From Paenibacillus sp. GM2 (GTDB lineage: Bacteria > Bacillota > Bacilli > Paenibacillales > Paenibacillaceae): 60,000 nt of DNA. A program made the position numbers and the translations under genes. Under the pieces are notes generated by a model. The model was not told the origin of the DNA and ran no database searches. It was given only the letters and a program-made list of their open reading frames with translations. The stretch's first letter is position 1, and every line of letters starts with the position of its first letter. The stretch lies in contig NZ_LN831273.1 in NCBI RefSeq assembly GCF_900069005.2, positions 1-60,000 on the forward strand. Reading direction: 5' to 3'. Positions 19,084 to 28,483 of this stretch are shown one piece after another.

Positions 19084-19100
19084 ATTACAAAACTGTTACT
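19084..19100 (-). promoter_or_regulatory. WalR-like box upstream of second NlpC/P60 gene
   Basis: On the minus strand AGTAAC-N5-TGTAAT is present, identical in half-sites and spacing to the one at 18186-18202. Confidence 0.5.
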
Positions 19101-19179
19101 GAATTTCTGCTGTTGTTATTGTAACAAAGAGAAGTATATTTTGGCAATGCCTAATTCACAAGATTCAGAGACAAAAACA

Positions 19180-19214
19180 AAGAACAAGACCTCCGATTCT
19201 GGCGGAGGCCTTGT
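19180..19214 (-). terminator. Terminator of the membrane protein gene
   Basis: On the minus strand an eleven-base stem (caagacctccg pairing with cggaggccttg) is followed by ttctttgttttt. Confidence 0.7.
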
Positions 19215-19244
19215 GGTATAAGGGATTATAATGGTAAAAATAAT

Positions 19245-20078
19245 TTAACTTTTCTGTGACTTCATTTCCCATAGTTGATATTGAGAGGTTACCTCCCAAA
19301 CTCGGAACAAACTTCGTATGAAAGGATAGCTTTGCTGCAGAATAAGAGCGAGTATTCCGGTCCAAATCCACGATACTGAACCAAAGATGAAGAACAGGAT
19401 CAGGGCAAAAATGCCGAGTAAGAGAGAGATGCCCGCTCCAGGAAGCACATATCGAACACCTATCAGAATAGAACCCCATAGCCCCTTTTTGAAAAGATAG
19501 CCAAATTGTGCGAACAGCAAGCATTGGTCAATAAGCCAGCAATAGATCAACCAAGCGAGCAGAACGGCCGACATCTTCAGCATGGGAGCAATCTGTACCG
19601 AGCCTGAGCGAAGCAGGTCTGGCAGAATTCCCTGGACGTGAGGGAGAATCCATAATAGCGGCAGACTGATTAATATAAGCTCAATAAATAGGAACAAGAA
19701 TACCGGCTTTCCAAACTCCTTCATGCCGCGGAATAGCGGAAGTCCGCTCTTTCGCTCCTCCTTGGGCATTAAGCCATACAGGACTCCCGCCTGGAGCAGA
19801 GGCGTCACTAGTAGTCGGATGAGAGCCATACCGAGCAGCAACCCCAGATAGAGACGGATGTCGGGGCTATGCTTGAGCTCGTATTGGCCTTCCAGGAGGA
19901 ATAGAGCCTGGCTGAGCATGTTGGGCGGGGGATCTGGGTATCTAACCAGGACCTCCGTAACTACTGAATTGACGAGCCTGTATAAAAATAGTCCCCATAG
20001 CAGCTGATATAGAAACAGGATGATAATAGAGGGAAGCTGGTTTTTTATAAGACTCCATCCACTACGTATATAGATCAT
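19245..20078 (-). CDS. Polytopic membrane protein of unknown function
   Basis: I cannot assign a family to this 277-aa protein. It has about six hydrophobic segments, near residues 15-35, 75-95, 125-145, 170-190, 205-225 and 225-250, joined by short charged loops. The general look is of a membrane-integral DUF protein and not of a transporter with recognisable motifs. ATG at 20078 follows gaggggg by six bases; the frame extends 19 codons up without a ribosome site. It follows the M1 peptidase gene by 102 bases on the same strand and could be cotranscribed with it. Confidence 0.75.
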   Translation of the reverse strand: MIYIRSGWSLIKNQLPSIIILFLYQLLWGLFLYRLVNSVVTEVLVRYPDPPPNMLSQALFLLEGQYELKHSPDIRLYLGLLLGMALIRLLVTPLLQAGVLYGLMPKEERKSGLPLFRGMKEFGKPVFLFLFIELILISLPLLWILPHVQGILPDLLRSGSVQIAPMLKMSAVLLAWLIYCWLIDQCLLFAQFGYLFKKGLWGSILIGVRYVLPGAGISLLLGIFALILFFIFGSVSWIWTGILALILQQSYPFIRSLFRVWEVTSQYQLWEMKSQKS

Positions 20079-20180
20079 ACTTTTCCCCCTCAAAGTTTTG
20101 TTAAGGTATGCCTCCGCAGAATAAGCCGCGGACAAAAACTTGCTACGGAAGCATATACAGCATTTATAAAGGTTGGGTAC

Positions 20181-22187
20181 CTACCATAATAACGAGCCGA
20201 GTACGGTTTCCAGCAATTTGACAATCGTTAAGGTGGAGCGGGTTCCCACAGGCTCCTGAATCTCCGCCTTCAGGTAATTGTTAATGTGTTTATTCTCAAG
20301 AACGAGCGCATAATCAGGATCGATTTGTACCCAATCCACAGGCTCTTTGTATTGAACCTTGATCTGGAGGGTGTCGTTATCCACTTTCCAAGTCTTGCGC
20401 AGAGTATGTCCATCCTTGAACGAGAGCAATATGGCTACCTCTGGATAGTCGGCGCCCTTACGGCTTATATCAATGATGGACTCATAGATCAATCCGTTGC
20501 CGCTGCTTGAATCGGAGGGATGAATTTGAATTCGATCCACTGAAAAATCAGCCATTTTGTCGCTATATACGTATTGGTTGAAGTAATCCTTCCACGATCG
20601 GCCCGTGATTTGCTCGACGGTCCGCTGGAAATCTTTTGTTGTCGGATGCTTGAAGCGGTATTTCAGGCTGTAGCTGGACATAATCCGCTTCATCGTCTTG
20701 GCGCCTACTTGCTTCTCAATATCAAGCAGGACCAGCTTTCCTCTATAATAAGCATTCTGTGCGTATACATCGCTATCCCCATATTTCCAGGCATTCTGGG
20801 TTAGGGAAGCTGGAGAAGTGATGATGGCGGATTGGACCGGAAGCGGAAGGTTAGTAGCGAATTCTTGCTCCATCAGCTTATCCTCGGCATAGGAGGCGAA
20901 TCCTTCATCCAGCCAGGCCTCTTCGAACTCATTACTTGCGATCATTCCGTAGAAATACTGGTGAGCGATCTCATGGATAACGGTACGTTCCAGCTCATTG
21001 TAATCCGGGGAATCGCTCTTTGCTCCGAAGGAGGTGACCAGCGTTGGATACTCCATGCCCCCCGCGCCGTTTGCCTCGGCAGGCGGGACTACAATCGATA
21101 ACGTAGAGTATGGGTATCGTCCATACCACTTGCTGAAGTTGGCTAAGGCTACCTTGGCGGCATAGAAATAACGCTCCTTCAAATCCTTATGGGCAGGATC
21201 AAGATATAGCTTAATCCTTACGCCAGGAATCGTGTCAGAAGAGAAAGGCTCTTCTGCATAGATGAAGTCTGGTGAAGCAGCCCAAGCGAAATCATGCACA
21301 TCATCGGCATAGTAATGGACGAGCTTCCGTCCGTTCTGGATGTTAGCTGCTTTGGTCGGGAAGCCGGTGGCGGCAACGGTATAGCTGTCGGGGACATCGA
21401 TCTCCACACTGTATATACTGAAATTGGAATAGAATTCTGAATTGCCATGGTATTGATGCAGATTCCAACCTTCAGTGGCTCGTCCCCTGGTTCCGGCAGG
21501 CTCGTACACGCTGATCTTGGGGAACCATTGGCCAGCCATAACAAAATCGCCAGCGGCGCCCATGCGGGCAAAGATCTTCGGCAGCTTCACGGTGAAGCTG
21601 ATCTTTAGGGTAATGCTCTCCCCGCCTTGGACGGAGACAGGCAGACGAACTCTAACCAGCGTCTTGTCCTTGGCATTGCCGTCATCGGGTTGGACATATT
21701 GAATCCGATGAAGCAGGGAGATCCCATCGGTTGTCCGAATTTCGGTCAGCTCCATCGATCCCCAGCCATCCTTGGGCATGGCGTCGTTTCGCAGCTTGCC
21801 GCCCGATTCCTTCATAAATGTACTGTCTGCCGAGGCAAAGGCATTCGGATATAAATGAAAGTAGAGCTCGTTGACCGATTTCTTGCCAGGATGCGTCCAG
21901 GTAATCGTCTCAGAACCTGTCAGCGTATTCTCTTGTTCATCCAGCTTAACGTTGATATGATATTCCGTTACACGGTTGCTGAGCACCTCAGCGGTTGGCT
22001 GCTGGATGCTCTCGCTCTGAGGCGCGGAGGATACATGCTCTATCCCAGCTATTTGCCCAGGCTTGTTCTTATCTAAGGTGAAGGCAGCCTGATGAGTTTG
22101 GCTCTGTTGGTAGAAATACAGGGCCGTTCCGGCGACGAGGCATAGAGCGACGAAGGAAAGGCCAAAGATCAAAATTCTTCGGGTCAT
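20181..22187 (-). CDS. M1 family zinc metallopeptidase, membrane-anchored or secreted
   Basis: The 668-aa protein has a hydrophobic N-terminal segment (about 5-28) that is a signal anchor or signal peptide. A beta-rich N-terminal domain follows (about 70-270). The gluzincin catalytic domain carries GAGGMEYP (about 374-381), HEIAH at 405-409 and Glu428 in WLDEGFASY, which is HEXXH-X18-E spacing exactly. This is an outward-facing aminopeptidase-type enzyme. The last 150 residues form a beta-rich tail. ATG at 22187 follows ggaggt by eight bases; the frame opens 17 codons earlier. It is divergent from ywhD. Confidence 0.9.
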   Translation of the reverse strand: MTRRILIFGLSFVALCLVAGTALYFYQQSQTHQAAFTLDKNKPGQIAGIEHVSSAPQSESIQQPTAEVLSNRVTEYHINVKLDEQENTLTGSETITWTHPGKKSVNELYFHLYPNAFASADSTFMKESGGKLRNDAMPKDGWGSMELTEIRTTDGISLLHRIQYVQPDDGNAKDKTLVRVRLPVSVQGGESITLKISFTVKLPKIFARMGAAGDFVMAGQWFPKISVYEPAGTRGRATEGWNLHQYHGNSEFYSNFSIYSVEIDVPDSYTVAATGFPTKAANIQNGRKLVHYYADDVHDFAWAASPDFIYAEEPFSSDTIPGVRIKLYLDPAHKDLKERYFYAAKVALANFSKWYGRYPYSTLSIVVPPAEANGAGGMEYPTLVTSFGAKSDSPDYNELERTVIHEIAHQYFYGMIASNEFEEAWLDEGFASYAEDKLMEQEFATNLPLPVQSAIITSPASLTQNAWKYGDSDVYAQNAYYRGKLVLLDIEKQVGAKTMKRIMSSYSLKYRFKHPTTKDFQRTVEQITGRSWKDYFNQYVYSDKMADFSVDRIQIHPSDSSSGNGLIYESIIDISRKGADYPEVAILLSFKDGHTLRKTWKVDNDTLQIKVQYKEPVDWVQIDPDYALVLENKHINNYLKAEIQEPVGTRSTLTIVKLLETVLGSLLW

Positions 22188-22357
22188 ACAATGGATACCT
22201 CCCGTTGACAAGCATCTACAGCATGTATATGTTTGCATTTGGAAGATTATTAGCTAAAATTAAATTAAGTTGAGGAAACCGTTCCGACTGCAGCTTGATG
22301 GCGTTGTTCGCTTTGAAATACACAGAGTATGAACGAAAAGGGGAATTGGAGGATAAT

Positions 22358-22870
22358 ATGGACCAATCACAGAAGACGGGGAAGAAGATTTTCGCCCTTA
22401 ATATTATTAGTAATGAAGAGAAGAGCAAGCATAAGGGTTTTGGGGCGGGTTCAATTGATCTGAACAGTATGTCCCCGGTTATTATCGATGTTGATGAGAC
22501 GTATATTGATATCGGAGCCATGCATGCGAAGAGTAAAGTGGAGAAGGGGATTAAATTCTCTGTAAATCGGGAGGACGTACCAAATGGTCGTCAGGTTTGG
22601 ATCGTTTGGGTAGCGGTTGACCGAACTCCGGAGGGGCAATTTTACGGCGGGATGACGGCTTGTGAAATGCTTATTGATAAGGAAGCGCGCCGTGGCTGGA
22701 AGATTCTCGCTGATCACGTGAACAAGATGGATTATGCTCTGAAGCGAAAAGTAATTCTCGACGGCTTGTCGCCGGAACAGAAAGCTTCGCTTAAGCAATT
22801 GCTGATAGACACGAATGCAGAATGGTGGGAGAATTCTCCGGAAGAGCTGAAGGCGGCGCTGGAAGCATAG
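22358..22870 (+). CDS. ywhD: YwhD family protein
   Basis: The 170-aa soluble protein matches B. subtilis YwhD in long stretches, such as GFGAGSIDLN, MSPVIID, YIDIGAMHAKS and TACEMLID. Its function is not known. ATG at 22358 follows the ggagga site; the frame runs 21 codons further up without a ribosome site. In B. subtilis ywhD lies near pbpG, speE and speB. The same genes occur here 3-8 kb downstream, with the metal ATPase operon inserted between. A terminator follows. Confidence 0.9.
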   Translation: MDQSQKTGKKIFALNIISNEEKSKHKGFGAGSIDLNSMSPVIIDVDETYIDIGAMHAKSKVEKGIKFSVNREDVPNGRQVWIVWVAVDRTPEGQFYGGMTACEMLIDKEARRGWKILADHVNKMDYALKRKVILDGLSPEQKASLKQLLIDTNAEWWENSPEELKAALEA

Positions 22871-22898
22871 GCACGGACCATTCGAATAAATAATGAAT

Positions 22899-22955
22899 AA
22901 GCACCCCATAGAGTTATGAGCAGGTCATACCTGTTTGCTCTCTATGGGGTGCTTA
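22899..22955 (+). terminator. Terminator of ywhD
   Basis: A 15-pair stem (aagcaccccatagag with ctctatggggtgctt) with a loop of about 26 bases ends about 85 bases after the stop. The T tract is poor. Confidence 0.7.
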
Positions 22956-23018
22956 TTTGCATTATATTAGTTCGTCTTCAGATCATCCGGCTTACAGTAC
23001 CGTGGAAGGTTGAACGGA

Positions 23019-23150
23019 GCTAGGACTGAGGAGCGAAGCGTATATTAGTTTGCGTATGAGTATCTGAGACGTTTCCGAAGGAAACCTGACTTCATAAGCA
23101 TCCACTTAGGCCGGTGTTCAAGACTCAATGTCGATACAACTCCCAGTGTT
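23019..23150 (+). repeat. Copy A of a diverged noncoding element
   Basis: The stretch from gctaggactgagga to tcccagtgtt aligns with 58995-59130 in the same orientation. The most alike parts are the block with ctgagacgtt, acttcataagcatcc, aggccg and cagtgt. A local hairpin gtttcc-gaa-ggaaac sits at 23071-23085. It occupies the gap between the ywhD terminator and the end of the metal ATPase gene; no reading frame explains it. The rest of the 22956-23270 gap shows nothing I can name. Confidence 0.6.
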
Positions 23151-23270
23151 ACTATTATAAGTTGTCAACGAAGTTGATGAAATTCTATTTTTGCAAGAAA
23201 ACCACCCGTTGAATCGCGGTCGCTCAGGCCTTCAACTGGCCTTGATTGGTTTCCTTATCCAAGGCGGGCT

Positions 23271-25553
23271 TTATTCGTCCTTACCTAACAGGACGGTGAG
23301 GCCTAGCAAGGTTACGACGATGGTTGCTCCCATATCGGACAAGACAGCGATCCAGAGGGTCAACCAGCCCGGTATCGTAAGCAAGAGAGCAATTAACTTC
23401 AAGCTAAGGGAGATGCCGATATTCCACTTGATGATTCGGCTCGCCTGTCTGGCGATCTTGATCGCACCCGGCAATTTGCCCAGATGATCCTGCATCAGTA
23501 CGATATCGGCTGTCTCAACCGCGCTGTCGGTTCCTTTGCCCATAGCGATGCCAAGCCGCGAAGCTGCCAGTGCCGGTGCGTCGTTAATGCCATCGCCAAC
23601 CATCGCGACATTCCAGCGAGTGGCCATTTCCTTCACTTGTTCAACCTTTTGTTCCGGAAGCAGTCCAGCGTGCCAATCGGTGACCCCTGTCTTCATGGCA
23701 ACCGAACGAGCTGAATAAGAGTGGTCTCCGGTAAGCATAACGGTATGTTCGATGCCGTAACGATGGAGCTGGGCGATGACGTCCGGACTTTCCGCTCTGA
23801 GTTGGTCGGCGAGTCCAAACAATCCGAGTACCTGATGTTCGGCGGCAATGATTACAACCGTTAGTCCTTCTTGCTTAAGTTGATTCAGCTCTGCTTTGAC
23901 TTGCTTGCGGGTCTCTTCACGAATTGAGATTTGCTCAAGTATTTCTTCACTGCCAGCCCAGTAGCGGGCCCCATCGACATCGGCAGCAAGCCCTACACCC
24001 GGCAAGGTAACCATTCCGGAGACGGAAGGAAGTCTTGATTTGTCGATGCCTTGGCTAGCAACCTGCCGGACGATAGCTTGCGCGAGCGGATGCAGCGACC
24101 CGGCTTCGAGAGCCCCGGCAATAGCATGGAAGCGCTCGGGTTCATAGACAACCTCGCGAATAACAGCAGGACGGCCTTCGGTTAAAGTTCCGGTCTTGTC
24201 AAAAGCGATAGCATTGATCTTGCCAAGCTGTTCCAGATGCACACCGCCTTTGACCAGGACACCGTTGCGGGCACTTCTTGTCATGCCGCTAACAAGGGCA
24301 ATTGGCGATGACAGCACAAGCGCACATGGACAACCTACAATCAGAATGGCCAAACCTTCGTAGACCCATTTCATCCATGGCTGACCTAACAGCAGTGGCG
24401 GGATCAGTACGACTAGCGCGGCGATGATCATGATAGCCGGTGTGTAGTATTTAGCGAATTTATCAATAAATAATTCAGTTGGCGTCTTCGTATCTTGAGC
24501 CTCTTGCACCAGATGCATGATCTTGGCCAAGGACGAATCTTCATAGGCTTTGCTGATCTTGATCTTCAATAAGCCTTCACTATTCACACTGCCTCCAAAT
24601 ACATTGGAGCCAGGCTTTTTCGTCACAGGGATCGACTCGCCGGTTATCGCCGCTTCATTCACAGCACTATGGCCTTCAGCGACTACACCATCGGAAGGGA
24701 TCTTCTCACCAGGGCGAACAAGCACGGTGTCGCCGACCTGCAGGCTGGCGATCGGTACGATAATTTCCTCTGTTCCACGAATCAGGACGGCTTGCTTTGG
24801 TGCTGCATCAAGCAGCGCCTCCATGGATTTCCGCGCACGGCTCATGCCATAGCCTTCCAGAATTTCGTTAAGCCCGAACAGGATAGCGACCAGGGTAGCT
24901 TCCTTCCATTCGCCGATAATAACGGCTCCTGCCAAAGCGACGGTCATCAGGGTATCCATATTAAACCGGAAACGCGTCAGGTTCCGCAGACCACGCAGGA
25001 AGGTCGGGTATCCGCTGAGTACGATAGCGACCAGATACATCCCTACGAGGACGCTCTTGGGAAGTACACTCCCCAATACAAAAGTTAAAATATATATAAT
25101 GGCGGAAATACTGAGGAACCATTTCTCCCGCTTGCTTTCGCCTTCACCATGACTATGTCCTTGACTGTGATCATGACCATGGCTATGGCCTTCCGCATGA
25201 TTATGGTCCTTGGAATGGCCGTGGTCGTGGGAGTGAGAATGATGCTTGCCAGGATTTATGATGATAGTGGAGTCCAGAGCGGTGGACGCCTCTGCCTCGG
25301 CTCGGCTGGCCTCCGGATGAATGAGTGAGGCGCCGTCGCTTTTCAGGATTTTCTCTACCTTTTGGACATTAATCCCAGGCTGCATGAGCAGGCGACCGCT
25401 ATTGTACATTAGGGCGGCATCATGCCCGTACTCCAGCTTGCGGATTTGATCCTGCATCTCGCGTGCACAGTTGGCGCAGGACAATCCTTGAACGCGATAT
25501 TCAACTCTTGTGTCAGAAGCAGCTGCTTGCTGACGATCGTCGGATCTACTCAT
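23271..25553 (-). CDS. Heavy-metal P1B-type ATPase (Zn/Cd/Pb type)
   Basis: The 760-aa pump exports divalent soft metals from the cytoplasm using ATP. It has an N-terminal heavy-metal-binding domain with Cys26 and Cys29 (SCANCA) and a strongly His-rich stretch (104-135). The membrane core follows with the CPC motif at 408-410, TGES at 304-307 in the actuator, Asp452 in DKTGTLTEG, the SLHPLA motif and GDGINDAPALA. CPC with these features marks the CadA/ZosA group (Zn2+, Cd2+, Pb2+) and not copper pumps. The start overlaps the ArsR gene end by eight bases. Control by that repressor is inferred. Confidence 0.93.
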   Translation of the reverse strand: MSRSDDRQQAAASDTRVEYRVQGLSCANCAREMQDQIRKLEYGHDAALMYNSGRLLMQPGINVQKVEKILKSDGASLIHPEASRAEAEASTALDSTIIINPGKHHSHSHDHGHSKDHNHAEGHSHGHDHSQGHSHGEGESKREKWFLSISAIIYILTFVLGSVLPKSVLVGMYLVAIVLSGYPTFLRGLRNLTRFRFNMDTLMTVALAGAVIIGEWKEATLVAILFGLNEILEGYGMSRARKSMEALLDAAPKQAVLIRGTEEIIVPIASLQVGDTVLVRPGEKIPSDGVVAEGHSAVNEAAITGESIPVTKKPGSNVFGGSVNSEGLLKIKISKAYEDSSLAKIMHLVQEAQDTKTPTELFIDKFAKYYTPAIMIIAALVVLIPPLLLGQPWMKWVYEGLAILIVGCPCALVLSSPIALVSGMTRSARNGVLVKGGVHLEQLGKINAIAFDKTGTLTEGRPAVIREVVYEPERFHAIAGALEAGSLHPLAQAIVRQVASQGIDKSRLPSVSGMVTLPGVGLAADVDGARYWAGSEEILEQISIREETRKQVKAELNQLKQEGLTVVIIAAEHQVLGLFGLADQLRAESPDVIAQLHRYGIEHTVMLTGDHSYSARSVAMKTGVTDWHAGLLPEQKVEQVKEMATRWNVAMVGDGINDAPALAASRLGIAMGKGTDSAVETADIVLMQDHLGKLPGAIKIARQASRIIKWNIGISLSLKLIALLLTIPGWLTLWIAVLSDMGATIVVTLLGLTVLLGKDE

Positions 25554-25920
25554 GATCGTTCCTCTCCTTATGATGCTCCAGAGTCATAGTAATCAGCGTC
25601 TGGATATGATGGTCTTTCAAGGAATAGAAGACATGCTTGCCGTCCTTGCGGGACTTTGTGATGTTCATTAACTTTAATTGCCGCAGGTGATGGGATGCGG
25701 TGGCTACGGAGGTTCCGAGGATAACAGAGATGTCATACACACATAACTCCTGATTCTGTAGCAGATAAGCGATTTTCATTCGATTTGAATCGGATAAGGC
25801 TTTGAAAATTTGCGTCATGCCCTCAATATCCTCTTCACATAACGTGTGCCGCAGAACCTCGGCTCTAGTGGGGTCGCCGCACACATGCTCATAAGTCTCT
25901 TTGGCTAATTGGTCTCCCAT
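25546..25920 (-). CDS. ArsR/SmtB family metal-sensing repressor
   Basis: The 124-aa winged-helix repressor starts at ATG 25920, after ggaggg; the frame opens 29 codons earlier without a ribosome site. Residues 39-110 form the ArsR domain, with LSDSNRMKIAYLL, ELCVYDIS and the recognition helix TSVATASHHLRQL. Cys in ELCVYD corresponds to the metal-binding cysteine region of CadC-type sensors, and an N-terminal Cys (EHVCGD) may complete the site. Metal binding would release it from DNA. It forms an operon with the metal ATPase. Palindromic operators lie upstream. Confidence 0.9.
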   Translation of the reverse strand: MGDQLAKETYEHVCGDPTRAEVLRHTLCEEDIEGMTQIFKALSDSNRMKIAYLLQNQELCVYDISVILGTSVATASHHLRQLKLMNITKSRKDGKHVFYSLKDHHIQTLITMTLEHHKERNDHE

Positions 25921-25959
25921 CGTATTCCCTCCATTAAACTCATAATGATAAAGATATAT

Positions 25960-26032
25960 ATTCAAACGTTTATTTGATTGTTTGAGTATAGTATATACCC
26001 TCTCCAAAGAATATTCAAATGAACATTTGAAT
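25960..26032 (-). promoter_or_regulatory. Operator region of the metal ATPase operon
   Basis: A perfect palindrome ATTCAAATG-AA-CATTTGAAT lies at 26013-26032, and a degenerate second site begins with ATTCAAACG at 25960. Both resemble CadC/CzrA operators (TCAAAT-N-ATTTGA). On the minus strand the box TATACT between them could be the -10, so the repressor would block the polymerase directly. Confidence 0.65.
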
Positions 26033-26061
26033 GAATGGGCCGTTTCTTCATTTTATTAATG

Positions 26062-26098
26062 TAAAAATCAAAGCCAGCCGGATTATCCGGCCGGCTTG
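26062..26098 (-). terminator. Terminator of the class A PBP gene
   Basis: On the minus strand the arms aagccggccgga and tccggctggctt are followed by gattttt. Confidence 0.8.
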
Positions 26099-26130
26099 AG
26101 CTTTGCTGAAATAGGGACGGGTGCTTCTTG

Positions 26131-28206
26131 TCAATCTTGCTTCGAGTTCATCCACCAGTTCTTCAGGTCCTTCCACCATGATTTGCTCTCAGGTTTGTCT
26201 GAGGTAGGTATTGGCTCCGGAGGAGGCTCGTTGCTGTTATGGGCAGAACAGAACTCCGTCGGTTCAGTGCCTTGAATAAATACTTCCAGCTTCTTATTAG
26301 GGCAATCAGCCGTGGCTAATTTACCGGAAACGGGATCGATATAGACGCTGACGACACTGTCGGGAATCGGGAATATTTTTGGCGGGACCTTTTCCAGCGC
26401 CTTCTCTGTGAACTTGGCGAAGATCGGGGCTGCTTTTCGCGATTCGGTGGTATCCAGCGTCTTGCCTTTGTCATACCCCACCCAGACAGCCGTGGATAAT
26501 TCGGGCGTGAAGCCGACAAGCCAAGCGTCAGTACTTGTTGTGCCTGTCTTTCCGGCGACCGGACGCTTAATATCAGAGGATACCCGGTTACCCGTTCCGC
26601 CTGTCTCAAATACGCTCTCCATTAACTGGGTCAGGACGTAGGCTGCAGCGGGCTCCACGATGGTCTCTTCTTTAGCCGGCGGCGCTTCATACAGTACTTT
26701 TCCGTCTTCATCAGTGATGCGAAGTACGGCGACTGGCTTAACGCTTCGTCCCTGATTGCTGATAACCGCAAAGGCAGTTGCCATTTCAAAGGGACTGATG
26801 GGAGAGGTCCCCAGTGCAAGGGAAGGCACGGCTTGCATCGGGCTGGTAATGCCCATTTTCCGAGCCATTTCTATGACTTGATCGGCGCCGATCTTGAGTA
26901 TGGTATTCACGGCATAAATATTATCCGAAGCAGCGATAGCCTGACGCATATCAATTTCTCCCAAATATTTGCCCCCGAAGTTTTTAGGACTATAGGTCTT
27001 GCGATTATCGTCATAATGGAACAAGGTCGGCTGGCTGTTGAACTGGCTGGCGCTAGTCATCTTCGCTGAAGCCAGCGCTGACAAGTACATAATCGGTTTG
27101 AAGCTTGATCCGGGCTGACGGGTTGTAGCGAATACATGATTATATTGGCTCTTGGTATAGTCCGTCCCACCGACGAGCGCTCTAATCTGGCCGTTGCGTG
27201 GATCGATGGAGACAAGCGCGGCCTCCAGATCCCCGGAATTGCTCAGTTCAGACTTAACTGCATTTTCTGCCGCCTGCTGGGCCCCTAGATCAAGGGTTGT
27301 GTAGATTTTAAGTCCGCCATGCTCCAATTCGTTCTCATCAAAGCCCAATTCATTAACGACGATACTCCGTACGTAATCGCGGAAATAAGGGGCAATGCTT
27401 AAGGCAGCACGCTCCTGGCGCGTCTGGAAGGACAGCATCTCTTCATAGGCCTGATCGGCTTGCTGCTGCGTAATATCACCGGTAACCACCATCGCGGAGA
27501 GTACGGTCTTCTGTCTGTCCTTGGCGTTCTTCATGTGATTATACGGGGAGTAATAGGTAGGACCCTTGGGCACGCCAGCCAGCATAGCGCTCTCCGCCAG
27601 ATCGAGATCTTTAGCATGCTTGCCGAAGTACATCTGCGCGGCTGTCTCAATTCCATATGCCCCGTGGCCATAGTAAATTTCGTTCAGATACATCTGCAGA
27701 ATATCTTCTTTGCTGTACTTCATTTCCAGTTGTGCCGTGTACATAGCCTCTTTGATTTTTCGTGACCAGGTGCGTTCATGAGAGAGATAGAGATTACGGG
27801 CGAGCTGTTGCGTCAGTGTGCTTGCTCCCTGCACTTTTTCCATCTCTTTTAAATTTACGAACATGGCTCGGGCCATTCCTTTGACATCAAAGCCGAAATG
27901 ATCATAAAATTGCCGGTCTTCCGTTGCAAGCGTAGCCTGGATCAGCCATGGCGAGATCTCGGCCAGCTTAACGCTGGCACGGTTCTTTCCCCCATCGGAG
28001 AAGACGGCGATGGTCTCGCCGTTTCGACTGAAGAGCTCGGAGCCCTGTTCGGAATAGGATAGCGGAAGATTGGTTTGATATAGGTAGATCAGCAGGATAC
28101 CGGCAGCAAGCACGCCAAGCAGTCCGGTGGATATGATGAGCTTAAGAAACAACCGCCTTTTGCGCGGTGATTTGCGTTGATTGCCGCTGCGTACGAGCCT
28201 TTGCAT
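26131..28206 (-). CDS. pbpG: Class A penicillin-binding protein (PbpG/PBP2d-like)
   Basis: The 691-aa bifunctional enzyme polymerises glycan strands and cross-links them. A basic cytoplasmic stretch is followed by one membrane helix (20-42). The GT51 transglycosylase domain has Glu96 in EDRQFYDHFG and the QGASTLTQQLARNLYL block (126-141). The transpeptidase domain has Ser367-SF-Lys370, Ser427-Asp-Asn429 and Lys553-Thr-Gly. A Pro-rich tail ends with several Trp and Lys residues. ATG at 28206 lies nine bases after ggagggagg. In B. subtilis ywhE (pbpG) sits beside ywhD and speE and is made in the forespore for spore wall synthesis. The same neighbourhood here supports the name, but function in sporulation is inferred. 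Confidence 0.9.
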   Translation of the reverse strand: MQRLVRSGNQRKSPRKRRLFLKLIISTGLLGVLAAGILLIYLYQTNLPLSYSEQGSELFSRNGETIAVFSDGGKNRASVKLAEISPWLIQATLATEDRQFYDHFGFDVKGMARAMFVNLKEMEKVQGASTLTQQLARNLYLSHERTWSRKIKEAMYTAQLEMKYSKEDILQMYLNEIYYGHGAYGIETAAQMYFGKHAKDLDLAESAMLAGVPKGPTYYSPYNHMKNAKDRQKTVLSAMVVTGDITQQQADQAYEEMLSFQTRQERAALSIAPYFRDYVRSIVVNELGFDENELEHGGLKIYTTLDLGAQQAAENAVKSELSNSGDLEAALVSIDPRNGQIRALVGGTDYTKSQYNHVFATTRQPGSSFKPIMYLSALASAKMTSASQFNSQPTLFHYDDNRKTYSPKNFGGKYLGEIDMRQAIAASDNIYAVNTILKIGADQVIEMARKMGITSPMQAVPSLALGTSPISPFEMATAFAVISNQGRSVKPVAVLRITDEDGKVLYEAPPAKEETIVEPAAAYVLTQLMESVFETGGTGNRVSSDIKRPVAGKTGTTSTDAWLVGFTPELSTAVWVGYDKGKTLDTTESRKAAPIFAKFTEKALEKVPPKIFPIPDSVVSVYIDPVSGKLATADCPNKKLEVFIQGTEPTEFCSAHNSNEPPPEPIPTSDKPESKSWWKDLKNWWMNSKQD

Positions 28207-28449
28207 GACTGTACGCCTCCCTCCTGTGAATGTATCAAATGTTTGTTTTAATGCCGCGAAAGGCCATTAGTTCGTATAGGTCCTTGTAATAAATAACGAT
28301 TAATTTGCAGAGCAATTTTCATAGCCTATGGGCACTGGTGAACACTGGCGGGCATAGGTTATGTACTCTTAGTATGGGAAAGTTTGGAGGAGATATTCAC
28401 AGGTGAAACAGCAAAGCGGGGAGTTTACATTTTTGCAGAATAGAGACTG

Positions 28450-28477
28450 TTGCAATTTTACCTTGTTTTAATATAAT
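28450..28477 (+). promoter_or_regulatory. Probable promoter of speEB
   Basis: TTGCAA (28450-28455), a 16-base spacer and TATAAT (28472-28477) are present. Transcripts would begin near 28484, leaving a leader of about 355 bases before speE. Confidence 0.65.
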
Positions 28478-28483
28478 CTTTCT

